Source: Solobacterium sp. (GTDB lineage: Bacteria; Bacillota_I; Bacilli_A; Erysipelotrichales; Erysipelotrichaceae). Taken from it: 34,020 nt of DNA. Shown here piece after piece: positions 8,229 to 15,579 of the stretch. A model generated the notes under the pieces. That model ran no database searches. It worked only from the letters and a program-made list of their open reading frames with translations, and had not been told where the DNA came from. Location of the stretch: contig JAKVKC010000024.1 in the NCBI GenBank assembly GCA_022486705.1, forward strand, positions 1-34,020. The letters run 5' to 3'. The translations under genes and the position numbers were made by a program. Each line of letters begins with the position of its first letter. Position 1 is the stretch's first letter.

Positions 8229-8234
8229 TATAAT
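8229..8234 (+). promoter_or_regulatory. Extended -10 of the M32 carboxypeptidase operon
   Basis: TGCTATAAT begins at 8226, directly after the preceding terminator and 10 nt before the TGAGGA ribosome site. Confidence 0.65.
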
Positions 8235-8256
8235 GACAGCATTGTGAGGAAAAAAT

Positions 8257-9762
8257 ATGACTGCAGATGAAATGAAAAAGAAGTATCAGGATTGGGTATT
8301 CAAAATGTCCGCCTACCGTATGGCAATGGGCATTATTGGGGTCGATAAGATGACGGTCGCACCGACCGCCGGCGCTGCCTATCGGGATGAGAGGACCGCG
8401 TACTTAGCAGGGGAACTGTTCTCTTTGGAGACCGATCCAAGCATGCCGGAAGTGCTGCAGGGACTGATCGATGATCCAAGCACAGACGGCGATACCAGAC
8501 GCGCCTGTGAAAAGTATCAGGAAGAGATCAGTCATACGCTGTGCATTCCAAAGGATGAATATGTGGACTTTGAAAAGTTCTCCAATGAATCTTATGATGC
8601 CTGGCTGCAGGCTAAGCAGAAGAATGACTATGCGATCTTTGAACCGTATCTGACAAAGATGATCGAAGAGAAAAAGAAGCAGTATGCCTATCGGAAAAAG
8701 GATACTGATCTGTATGATCAGATGCTGGATGATTTTGAGCCAGGCATGGATCAGCAGAAGTATGATGCTTTCTTTGCCAAGATCAAGGAAGAGCTTCTGC
8801 CTTTGATCCAGAAGGTCAAGGCAGCCAAGCCGATCGATGATTCTTTCTTAAAGGAAACATATGATATCGAAGAACAGAAGAAGTTCATGGATGAACTGCT
8901 GACGTATCTGCATTTCGATAAGAGCTGGGGCTATCAGAATGAGACCGAGCATCCTTTCACCGATTGGACATGCGAGAATGACTGCCGCGTAACGACCAAG
9001 TATCTGCCGAACAGTGTTACTTCCGCGATCCTTTCTACCGTTCATGAAGTCGGCCACGCCTATTATGAACATGATGTTGATCCAAAGTATGACGGCATGA
9101 TCCTGTCGGATGGCATCTCCTCCGGTATGCATGAATCACAATCAAGGCTCTGTGAGAACTATCTTGGCCGCACCAAGGATTTCTGGGCATATAACTTCCC
9201 GCATCTGCAGAAGCACTTTCCATCTCAGCTTGGCCATGTATCTTTGGATGCTTTTGTCGATGCACTGAATGTCTCCGTACCGTCTTTGGTGCGCACGGAA
9301 GCAGATGAGCTGACCTATCCGATCCATATCCTGATCCGCTATGAGATTGAAAAGGGCCTCTTCAATGGGACCATCTCAGCGGAACATCTGGATCAGACAT
9401 GGAATGATATGTACGAGAAGTATCTTGGCATTCATGCCGAAAAAGTCAGTGAAGGCATTCTGCAGGATGTGCATTGGTCCTCTGGTGAATTCGGCTACTT
9501 CCCGACCTACGCGCTCGGCAGTGCTTTTGCGGCCCAGTTCGTACATACGATGAGAGCGCAGATCGATGTGGATGATCTGCTGAAGAACGATCACTATGAC
9601 CGTGTCATTGCTTGGCTGAAGGAAAACATCCATCATTACGGCTGCCGCTATGATGCCAAGGATATCCTGATCAAAGCGACCGGTGAAGAATTCAATGTGC
9701 AGTATTACATTGACTACTTAAAGGACAAATATACAAAGCTGTATCATCTGGAAAATGTATGA
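8257..9762 (+). CDS. Thermostable-type carboxypeptidase, peptidase family M32
   Basis: A cytoplasmic zinc carboxypeptidase of 501 residues that removes C-terminal amino acids from peptides. The zinc motif is HEVGH at 263-267, with the third ligand Glu293 in GMHESQSRLCENYLGR. The M32-specific DxRxT motif appears as DCRVT at 242-246, and the GxxQDxHW motif as GILQDVHW near residue 405. The length fits the family. TGAGGA lies just upstream of the ATG. The stop overlaps the start of xpt by four bases (ATGA), so the two are translationally coupled. Confidence 0.95.
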   Translation: MTADEMKKKYQDWVFKMSAYRMAMGIIGVDKMTVAPTAGAAYRDERTAYLAGELFSLETDPSMPEVLQGLIDDPSTDGDTRRACEKYQEEISHTLCIPKDEYVDFEKFSNESYDAWLQAKQKNDYAIFEPYLTKMIEEKKKQYAYRKKDTDLYDQMLDDFEPGMDQQKYDAFFAKIKEELLPLIQKVKAAKPIDDSFLKETYDIEEQKKFMDELLTYLHFDKSWGYQNETEHPFTDWTCENDCRVTTKYLPNSVTSAILSTVHEVGHAYYEHDVDPKYDGMILSDGISSGMHESQSRLCENYLGRTKDFWAYNFPHLQKHFPSQLGHVSLDAFVDALNVSVPSLVRTEADELTYPIHILIRYEIEKGLFNGTISAEHLDQTWNDMYEKYLGIHAEKVSEGILQDVHWSSGEFGYFPTYALGSAFAAQFVHTMRAQIDVDDLLKNDHYDRVIAWLKENIHHYGCRYDAKDILIKATGEEFNVQYYIDYLKDKYTKLYHLENV

Positions 9763-10331
9763 AGATATTGGAAGAGCGGATCCAGAAAGATGCTGCGGTA
9801 CTGCCTGGTGATATTCTGAAAGCAGACAGCTTTCTCAATCATCAGATCGATCCTGAACTGATGATGCAGATGGCTGAAGAGTTCAAACGGCTTTTTGTCA
9901 ATGAACATATTACGAAGATCCTGACTGTGGAAGCTAGCGGAATTGCCATCGCCTGTATGTGCGGCTATGTCTTTCATGTACCTGTTCTCTTTGCCAAGAA
10001 GGCAAAGACAAGCAATCTTTCAGAAGATGTGTACTGTGCACCGATCCATTCCTATACGCATCAGACGGATGGCACCGTGCGGATCTCTAAGCAGTACCTC
10101 AATGCCCATGACCGTGTCCTGATCATCGATGATTTCTTGGCCAATGGATGTGCCTGTCAGGCTTTGATCGCGCTCTGCAGGCAGGCTTCGGCCCAAGTCG
10201 CTGGAATCGGCATCTGTATTGAAAAAAGCTGGCAGGAAGGCGGGAAACAGCTCAGAGGAGCGGGATACCGCGTAGAAAGCCTGGCTCGGATCGCCTCGAT
10301 GGAGAATGGTACGATCTGTTTCCTAAAATAG
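9759..10331 (+). CDS. xpt: Xanthine phosphoribosyltransferase
   Basis: A 190-residue enzyme that converts xanthine and PRPP to XMP in purine salvage. The sequence matches Xpt from its start (MKILEERIQKDAAVLPGDIL) to the PRPP-binding loop VLIIDDFLANGCA at 120-132 and the flexible-loop region around KKAKTSN. It overlaps the carboxypeptidase stop by 4 nt and has no promoter of its own. In many Firmicutes xpt sits behind a purine riboswitch; no such aptamer is seen here because the gene is the second in its operon. A short CACTTT/AAAGTG hairpin at 10333-10348 follows the stop. Confidence 0.95.
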   Translation: MKILEERIQKDAAVLPGDILKADSFLNHQIDPELMMQMAEEFKRLFVNEHITKILTVEASGIAIACMCGYVFHVPVLFAKKAKTSNLSEDVYCAPIHSYTHQTDGTVRISKQYLNAHDRVLIIDDFLANGCACQALIALCRQASAQVAGIGICIEKSWQEGGKQLRGAGYRVESLARIASMENGTICFLK

Positions 10332-10332
10332 T

Positions 10333-10353
10333 CACTTTCGCAAAAGTGTTTAG
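10333..10353 (+). terminator. Weak hairpin after xpt
   Basis: CACTTT and AAAGTG pair around CGCA, followed only by TTTAG. It may be a weak terminator; a -10-like TATACT at 10383-10388 then precedes the next gene. Confidence 0.4.
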
Positions 10354-10418
10354 AGGGACTTCCGCTGGACCATTTCAGCCGCTATACTATCCTCAATCAA
10401 AAAATGGAGGATACCGAG

Positions 10419-12125
10419 ATGAAAGAGCATTATTACAATCACGATAATATCGTGATCATCAACCTATCTGGTGAACATGTTACGACCGTGCACCAGCTGA
10501 TCAATTCTGATGAATTTACCATCTTTTTGGAACGCTATGTATGGTATCTGAAGGATCATGCGCATTCCCTGTATGCATTCCTGTGCAAGGATCATGCGGA
10601 TCTGGATGCCGTTGTAAAAGATTTAAAGAATATCTGCAATCTGCTGATCATGATGAACTATGACAAGGTAGATGTTCCGTATGCGAAGCTGCCAAAAGTA
10701 TTCTTAGAGATTATTGAACAGGGGTATCAGTTCTGGCGCCGCATGGAACGCTATTCCGTCATGGAAGAGAGCAGTTCGGATGAAGCTCATATCAAGCATT
10801 TCATTGCCGTAGATACCGGTGTCAATGCGATCGCTTTGGATCTCTACCGCACCATTCAGCAGAATGTGCAGGGATCCGCTGACAATGTCTATCGGCAGCT
10901 GCAGGCAGGTACAAATGCATCTCTGCTCGTTGCACCTTTCCCAAGCCCGCTGCCATCTGCTTATGATGCATTGAAGGGCATTCCTTTTATCAAGCTGATC
11001 ATGTTAAGGACACCATTGATCCTGCATCCAAAGTCCAGCAAACGGACCAACAAATTTGTCGATGCAGATCATAATCCGATCGCAGATTTTCATAATGCGG
11101 ACGATGAATATTTCTGCTATCCGGCTAAAGTGGGCGAGACGCTGATCTGGTGCTATTTCCATCGCAATTATATGACCAGCTGCACGGCCTGCGCCAACTT
11201 ATTTGCTTTGGCAAAGCCGGAAGAAATGGCGGGAAAGAAGCCGGATGCGATTTTGCTGTTCGGCTGTCAGGATGGCACAGAAGATACAACGTTCTATCAT
11301 GATACAGAAAATGATCTGTGGGTCGGAAAAGTATCCGATGCCCCAGAGATCGATTACTTCGGCTATACAAAGAAAGCGATCCTGACACTGCATAACTTAG
11401 TCATGATGCAGAGAGGCTGGCTGCCGATCCATGGTGCCATGGTCAATGTCTATTTCAAGGACGGTACCAAGAAAGGCATCATGTTCATGGGCGATTCCGG
11501 CGCGGGCAAGAGCGAGACTATCGAAGCACTGTCTCATCTTGCGGACGATGTCATTGATCATCAGGAAACGGTCTTTGATGATATGGGAACACTGCATCTC
11601 GACAAAGAAGGAAAGATCCGTGCCCAGGGCACAGAGATCGGTGCCTTTGTCCGTTTAGATGATCTGGATAAAGGAACGGCATATAAAGACCTGGATCGTT
11701 CGATCTTCTTCAATCCAGAGAAAGCAAATGCCAGAGTTGTTCTGCCGGCAGTTGATTACGATACCGTGATCACTGATCACGAAGTCGACTGCTTCCTCTA
11801 TGCCAACAACTATACAGATGCCAGAGGCATGCATCTGTTCCAGACAAAAGAAGAAGCCGAACCGGTCTTTAAAGAAGGCAGGCGCTTTGCTTTAGGGACG
11901 ACCCAAGAGAAGGGCCTGTCTACGACCTTTTTTGCCAATCCTTTCGGCCCAATGCAGCGGCAGGAAGAGTGCACCGTGCTGATCGACCGCATCTTTACGG
12001 AACTGTTCAAACAGAACATCCCAGTAGGTGAAGTCTATACCTGCTTAGGCTTGCCGGAAAAGGGCAATGGCGGTATTGAAGAAGGAGCACAGGCTCTCTT
12101 GGATTTTGTACAGAAGAAGAAATAA
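10419..12125 (+). CDS. P-loop protein of the PEP carboxykinase / HPr kinase fold, function unknown
   Basis: A 568-residue cytoplasmic protein. Its C-terminal half carries a nucleotide-binding core: IHGAMV (about 337-342), Walker A GDSGAGKSE (358-366), a DDMG acidic motif and GTEIGAFVRLDDL further on. The order and spacing resemble the PEP carboxykinase/HPr kinase superfamily; the loop GDSGAGKSE is closer to HPr kinase (GDSGIGKSE) than to ATP-PEPCK (GLSGTGKTT). The first 250 residues do not match a domain I recognise. PEPCK catalytic residues cannot be confidently placed, so PEP/oxaloacetate activity is not assumed; a small-molecule or protein kinase is equally possible. ATG 10419 is chosen because GGAGG (10406-10410) is 8 nt upstream; the in-frame ATG at 10404 overlaps that site. 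Confidence 0.65.
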   Translation: MKEHYYNHDNIVIINLSGEHVTTVHQLINSDEFTIFLERYVWYLKDHAHSLYAFLCKDHADLDAVVKDLKNICNLLIMMNYDKVDVPYAKLPKVFLEIIEQGYQFWRRMERYSVMEESSSDEAHIKHFIAVDTGVNAIALDLYRTIQQNVQGSADNVYRQLQAGTNASLLVAPFPSPLPSAYDALKGIPFIKLIMLRTPLILHPKSSKRTNKFVDADHNPIADFHNADDEYFCYPAKVGETLIWCYFHRNYMTSCTACANLFALAKPEEMAGKKPDAILLFGCQDGTEDTTFYHDTENDLWVGKVSDAPEIDYFGYTKKAILTLHNLVMMQRGWLPIHGAMVNVYFKDGTKKGIMFMGDSGAGKSETIEALSHLADDVIDHQETVFDDMGTLHLDKEGKIRAQGTEIGAFVRLDDLDKGTAYKDLDRSIFFNPEKANARVVLPAVDYDTVITDHEVDCFLYANNYTDARGMHLFQTKEEAEPVFKEGRRFALGTTQEKGLSTTFFANPFGPMQRQEECTVLIDRIFTELFKQNIPVGEVYTCLGLPEKGNGGIEEGAQALLDFVQKKK

Positions 12126-12132
12126 GAAACAG

Positions 12133-12173
12133 AACTGTCTTTTCTCAGCTATCTGAGAAGGGACAGTTTTTTT
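12133..12173 (+). terminator. Terminator of the P-loop gene
   Basis: AACTGTC (12133-12139) and GACAGTT (12162-12168) enclose an inner TTCTCAG/CTGAGAA stem and are followed by seven T. Confidence 0.88.
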
Positions 12174-12253
12174 ATGCTTTCAATTGGTTTGATTTCTTCT
12201 TGTTTCAGTTTTCATTAGGTGTATGATGCTTACAAATAAAGTGAGGAAGGCAT

Positions 12254-12760
12254 ATGTCCGCTGAAAGTGTAAGTGAGTATTTTAAGCAGTATGGCATAGA
12301 AGACAGGATCATTACGCTGAAGGAAGATTCAGCGACCGTAGACCTCGCAGCCAAGGCACTGCATATCGATCCCTCAGAGATTGCCAAGACACTTTCTTTT
12401 ATGGTCAATGAGAGACCGGTATTGATCGTTATGGAAGGGACCGCAAGAGTAGACAATCATCTTTTCAAAGAGTTCTTTCATGTCAAAGCATCGATGATGA
12501 AGTATCAGGAACTGGTGGATCTGGTTGGACATGAACCGGGCGGTGTCTGTCCCTTTGGCCTGAAAGAAGGCGTTTCTGTTTATCTGGATGAATCTTTAAA
12601 AAAACATGCAAAGGTCTACCCGGCCGGAGGTTCGCACCATACGGTCATTGCGATGTCTTTGGCTGAATTGGAAAAGTACAGCGGATATACCGCATGGGTC
12701 AATGTATGCAAACAGCCGCTGCTGGAATATCAAAAAAAGGAAGCGGAGGATCGCGGATAG
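12254..12760 (+). CDS. YbaK/EbsC-type aminoacyl-tRNA deacylase
   Basis: A 168-residue cytoplasmic protein of the YbaK/ProRS-INS family, which hydrolyses mischarged tRNA (for example Cys- or Ala-tRNAPro). The conserved lysine is Lys45 in EIAKTLSF. The substrate pocket motifs GHEPGGVCPFG (92-102) and PAGGSHHT (123-130) are both present. The ribosome site GTGAGGAAGG is close upstream. Which mischarged tRNA it clears cannot be judged from the sequence. Confidence 0.9.
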   Translation: MSAESVSEYFKQYGIEDRIITLKEDSATVDLAAKALHIDPSEIAKTLSFMVNERPVLIVMEGTARVDNHLFKEFFHVKASMMKYQELVDLVGHEPGGVCPFGLKEGVSVYLDESLKKHAKVYPAGGSHHTVIAMSLAELEKYSGYTAWVNVCKQPLLEYQKKEAEDRG

Positions 12761-12779
12761 GGCACTCTCTCTGTTTCCC

Positions 12780-13877
12780 TTATTTTGTTTTCTTATTGGC
12801 TGTATGCAGGGCAGACTCTGCTAAGCTGGCAACTAATTTTTTTGAAGTAGGAGAAGCAGCAGCCATGGCCTTGACGACTTCCGGCAGTCCTTTGCCATAT
12901 ACTTCCTGCATGGTCGAAGCATTCCCAGCAGCTAAAGAAGCGAAGAGCTCATTGACGAAGGTCTGGCGCTCTTCCTGGCTCGCTCCATCGACCCATTGGG
13001 CAATGGTCTGATCCAGCCATTCACTGGTCCTGTCATTCTCTGCACACTGCTCCAGTTCCAATCCATGAATGCGCCAGGAGATGATATCGTGCTGATTGGT
13101 GCCGGTCTCATTGGACTTCACAATATACTGATCAGGAAAAGGAACTTCAAAGATCTTGCCGATGACACAGAATTCCGGAATGACACGGGTCACTTTATTC
13201 TTCAGTTTCTCCAAGCGGCTGCGGTCAAATACTTCGGGACAGAAGCCAGGCCCGTCAAAGTCATAGATGCGCAGAATGCTGTCCAATTGTTTCTCACTGC
13301 ACCAGGCACAGGCATACTTCACCAGATTCCCGCCTTTGGAATGGCCGCCGACATAATACTGATGGCGCGGTCTCATGACTTTCTGCAGATAGTCCTTGGC
13401 ATATTCCTGGGCTTTGATCCTGGTAAAAGCGATCATAAAATCTTCTTTCCACCCAACTAAGGAATTGTCGGTACCGCGGAACGCAAGATAGGAAAGCTTT
13501 GGCTTCAGAATGAACTCACAGGCACTGAACTGCACTTGGTCCTTCTCTTCAAAAATATCTTCATAATTTTTCAGCAGGACACTGCCGAATCTTTCGGATG
13601 CACATACCGCTTCAAAGAAATCTTCATGGCCGCCATACAGATTGCGCAGAGAATAGCAGTCCTTTTCTTTGATCTTCTCCCCGCATTTCCGTAAGGATAT
13701 CGCTTTGCCATCAGAGGGTACAGCCTGGGTAAAATCCACATAGGAGATCTCACAGAGGATCATACTGTCGATAATGTTCAATGGGCATGTATCAAAGGAA
13801 AGATCGCCGCGCCAGCGGATATAGTCTTCCATCGTCTCATTGATCTCTGCTTTTTCAAAAGGGAGCTTCATCTTCAT
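12780..13877 (-). CDS. DUF2974 (Mbeg1-like) alpha/beta hydrolase
   Basis: A 365-residue protein of the DUF2974 family, a lipase-like alpha/beta hydrolase group. The strand-loop AFRGTD (132-137) and the nucleophile elbow GGHSKGGNL with Ser180 are clear. No signal peptide is seen, so it is probably cytoplasmic; the natural substrate is unknown for the family. ATG 13877 is chosen over the in-frame ATG at 13916. The -10 hexamer TATGAT (13884-13889, with TG extension) ends exactly 6 nt before it, and the longer start would lie upstream of the transcript start. There is no Shine-Dalgarno, so a leaderless mRNA is likely. Confidence 0.85.
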   Translation of the reverse strand: MKMKLPFEKAEINETMEDYIRWRGDLSFDTCPLNIIDSMILCEISYVDFTQAVPSDGKAISLRKCGEKIKEKDCYSLRNLYGGHEDFFEAVCASERFGSVLLKNYEDIFEEKDQVQFSACEFILKPKLSYLAFRGTDNSLVGWKEDFMIAFTRIKAQEYAKDYLQKVMRPRHQYYVGGHSKGGNLVKYACAWCSEKQLDSILRIYDFDGPGFCPEVFDRSRLEKLKNKVTRVIPEFCVIGKIFEVPFPDQYIVKSNETGTNQHDIISWRIHGLELEQCAENDRTSEWLDQTIAQWVDGASQEERQTFVNELFASLAAGNASTMQEVYGKGLPEVVKAMAAASPTSKKLVASLAESALHTANKKTK

Positions 13878-13883
13878 AAAAAT

Positions 13884-13889
13884 ATCATA
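13884..13889 (-). promoter_or_regulatory. Extended -10 of the DUF2974 gene, leaderless type
   Basis: TGCTATGAT is read on the minus strand, then ATTTTT, then the ATG at 13877. The expected transcript start is the A of the start codon. Confidence 0.6.
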
Positions 13890-13923
13890 GCATAAACCGC
13901 ACCTGTTCCCAGGCATGAAATGC

Positions 13924-13929
13924 TATAAT
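13924..13929 (+). promoter_or_regulatory. Extended -10 of the ROK gene
   Basis: TGCTATAAT begins at 13921, followed by the ribosome site ATGAGGA and the ATG at 13956. It is divergent from the DUF2974 promoter only 35 bp away. Confidence 0.65.
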
Positions 13930-13955
13930 CAAAGCAGAAGAAATGAGGAATTCTT

Positions 13956-14867
13956 ATGACACAATATCTGGCAGTTGATGTTGGCGGCACCAATATCAAG
14001 TACGCAGCGATGGATGAGAACGCAGAGATCCTGGAAAAAGGAGAATACGCAACGCCGATGGAGGATGGCCTGAACGGCTTTCTGAAAGTGCTCCATACCA
14101 TCTATGCCAATCATGGCAGAGATGCCAAAGCAGTGGTGATGAGCGCTCCAGGCAGGATCGATGCGGATACCGGCTACTTCTATACCTCCGGTGCTTTGAA
14201 GTATATTGACAAGGTCAATCTGAAAGAGCGCGTCAAGGAATTCATTTCTGTTCCCTTTGCGGTCGAAAATGATGCCAAGGCAGCAGCCCTTGCGGAACTG
14301 TGGAAAGGGTCGATGCAGGGCATCCAGAATGGCATAGTCATGACGCTTGGCACAGGCATCGGCGGCGCCGTCATCATTGATGGCAGACTGTACCGAGGTT
14401 CAACCTTTGCGGCCGGTGAGTTCTCCGGCATGCCGACAGACTACAGCCATGCACCGTATGATCTGGGATCGATGTGGGCCGTGGAGAACAGTGTCCTGCA
14501 TCTGGTCGGCGACTATGCTCAGAGAAAACATCTGGATCCGAAGAAGTGCAATGGGCGTATCCTGTTCGATGCCGCTAATAAAAATGATCCCGATGCTTTA
14601 GCAGCCATAGACAATTTCTGTCAGCACTTAGCAGCCGGCATCATGAATCTGCAGTTCGTTCTGGATGTTCAGAAGATCGCCATCGGCGGCGGCATCTCCA
14701 AGCAGCCGATCCTGATCGCCTCTTTAAAGAAACAGATCCATGCCTACTACGATACAGCCGCCGAACAGGGCATGCCTGCATGCATACCTGAGATCACTGC
14801 CTGCACGTTCGGCAATGATGCCAATATGATCGGTGCTCTGTATCATTATCTTCATATGCATCACTAA
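13956..14867 (+). CDS. ROK family sugar kinase-like protein, zinc motif absent
   Basis: A 303-residue ROK-family protein with no helix-turn-helix, so an enzyme rather than a repressor. The phosphate loop is DVGGTNIK at 8-15, the catalytic aspartate is Asp106 in ENDAK, and the second ATP loop is LGTGIGGA at 131-138. Most ROK kinases continue with GExGH and a CxCGxxGCxE zinc finger; here the region reads GEFSGMPTDY and no such cysteines follow. Zinc-less relatives exist among Firmicutes ROK proteins, so it may still phosphorylate a hexose or amino sugar, but the substrate cannot be assigned. It may be useful next to the GH32 pathway, although the two are far apart. Confidence 0.85.
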   Translation: MTQYLAVDVGGTNIKYAAMDENAEILEKGEYATPMEDGLNGFLKVLHTIYANHGRDAKAVVMSAPGRIDADTGYFYTSGALKYIDKVNLKERVKEFISVPFAVENDAKAAALAELWKGSMQGIQNGIVMTLGTGIGGAVIIDGRLYRGSTFAAGEFSGMPTDYSHAPYDLGSMWAVENSVLHLVGDYAQRKHLDPKKCNGRILFDAANKNDPDALAAIDNFCQHLAAGIMNLQFVLDVQKIAIGGGISKQPILIASLKKQIHAYYDTAAEQGMPACIPEITACTFGNDANMIGALYHYLHMHH

Positions 14868-14873
14868 AAGCAG

Positions 14874-14905
14874 AAAAAAAGCTCTCGGACTGAGAGCTTT
14901 TTTTT
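14874..14905. terminator. Bidirectional terminator
   Basis: GCTCTC (14881-14886) and GAGAGC (14892-14897) pair around GGACT, flanked by A7 on the left and T8 on the right. It serves the ROK gene and the convergent FtsL-like gene. Confidence 0.9.
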
Positions 14906-14909
14906 GTAG

Positions 14910-15212
14910 TTACTGTCCTTCATTTACGGTGACGATATTCTGTGCCTGATACGAGAGAGCGGCCTGCGATACCGCAGAGACTCTGTTCTGCGAAGACAGG
15001 GCACTGATCTCCTGTGAAGCCTCTTCATTTTCCTGCTGCACGTCGGCGATCTGGTTCTCTACATTCTGTGTGGTCGTACTGAGCGAATTATTATAGCTTT
15101 TCAGAAAGACAGAAGTGCAGAAGAACAGAAGCGAAGAAAGAAGGAATACATAGACAGCCAATGGCAGAAGAAAATTCTTCCGCAGCTTTTTTGTTTTGCC
15201 TTTGCTCGCCAT
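14910..15212 (-). CDS. FtsL/DivIC-like bitopic membrane protein
   Basis: A 100-residue protein with a Lys-rich cytoplasmic tail (1-12), one transmembrane helix (about 13-37), a coiled coil (about 42-78) and an end motif LSSQNRVSAV...AQNIVTV. That order, and the LSS-x-x-R-hydrophobic motif followed by a short tail with N-[IV]-V, is the layout of FtsL and DivIC, which link the division machinery outside the membrane. It is not in a division/cell-wall cluster but follows a 62-residue DNA-binding-like gene by 2 nt, so it may be a second, regulated copy. The similarity is weak because such proteins are short and low in complexity. Confidence 0.6.
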   Translation of the reverse strand: MASKGKTKKLRKNFLLPLAVYVFLLSSLLFFCTSVFLKSYNNSLSTTTQNVENQIADVQQENEEASQEISALSSQNRVSAVSQAALSYQAQNIVTVNEGQ

Positions 15213-15214
15213 AA

Positions 15215-15403
15215 CTACATTCTTTCACCCAGCTGCTTTTTGAACCAAGAATTCCGATTCTGGATCTTTTCCAATGCCTCGATCAGTTCCTGATCATGTT
15301 TTGTGTTCAGCTTGAACACATACCTTTTGACATAGGCCTTTTGATAATCTGCGTTGTAATCCATGCGATGCTGTTTTGTCGTGCTCAATTTTCTGCGTCC
15401 CAT
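15215..15403 (-). CDS. Small ribbon-helix-helix-like DNA-binding protein
   Basis: A 62-residue basic protein. The segment KRYVFKLNTKHDQELIEALE then RNSWFKKQLGER fits a ribbon-helix-helix fold: a short strand with alternating residues, a helix, and a second helix starting at the N-S turn. This resembles the small RHH regulators of Firmicutes and plasmids. ATG 15403 has AAGGGGGTG 8 nt upstream, whereas the longer frame would start inside the promoter. The promoter TTTACA-N17-TATAAT is followed at once by a perfect 22-bp palindrome, so autoregulation is likely. It is cotranscribed with the FtsL-like gene. Confidence 0.6.
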   Translation of the reverse strand: MGRRKLSTTKQHRMDYNADYQKAYVKRYVFKLNTKHDQELIEALEKIQNRNSWFKKQLGERM

Positions 15404-15427
15404 TTCAGAACACCCCCTTCCAACATA

Positions 15428-15449
15428 AATGATTGGTATACCAATCATT
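15428..15449. promoter_or_regulatory. Perfect 22-bp palindromic operator
   Basis: The half-site AATGATTGGTA is followed directly by its exact reverse complement. It overlaps the last three bases of the -10 box and covers the expected transcript start of the RHH-like gene. Confidence 0.75.
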
Positions 15450-15475
15450 ATAAAGCATGTTCCTGATGGTGTAAA
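15447..15475 (-). promoter_or_regulatory. Promoter of the RHH/FtsL-like pair
   Basis: On the minus strand TTTACA (15470-15475), a 17-bp spacer and TATAAT (15447-15452) form a near-consensus promoter. Confidence 0.8.
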
Positions 15476-15487
15476 GAGGGGAACCAT

Positions 15488-15519
15488 AAAAAAAGATCTT
15501 GGACCAATCGGCCAAGATC
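15488..15519 (-). terminator. Second terminator downstream of the esterase operon
   Basis: On the minus strand GATCTTGG and CCAAGATC pair around a 9-nt loop and are followed by seven T. It ends 12 bp before the -35 box of the next promoter. Confidence 0.8.
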
Positions 15520-15550
15520 ATGGAACAGTATATACAAAGAAGAAGGGATG

Positions 15551-15579
15551 AAAAAAGAACATCAGTCAGAGATGTTCTT
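15551..15579 (-). terminator. First terminator of the esterase operon
   Basis: On the minus strand AAGAACATC pairs with GATGTTCTT, followed by TTTT. It overlaps the stop codon of the esterase gene and, with the hairpin at 15488-15519, makes a tandem terminator. Confidence 0.8.

Noticed and set aside
10332..10403. Purine riboswitch linked to xpt
   Set aside because: xpt is the second gene of its operon and no aptamer-like three-way junction is visible before the M32 gene.
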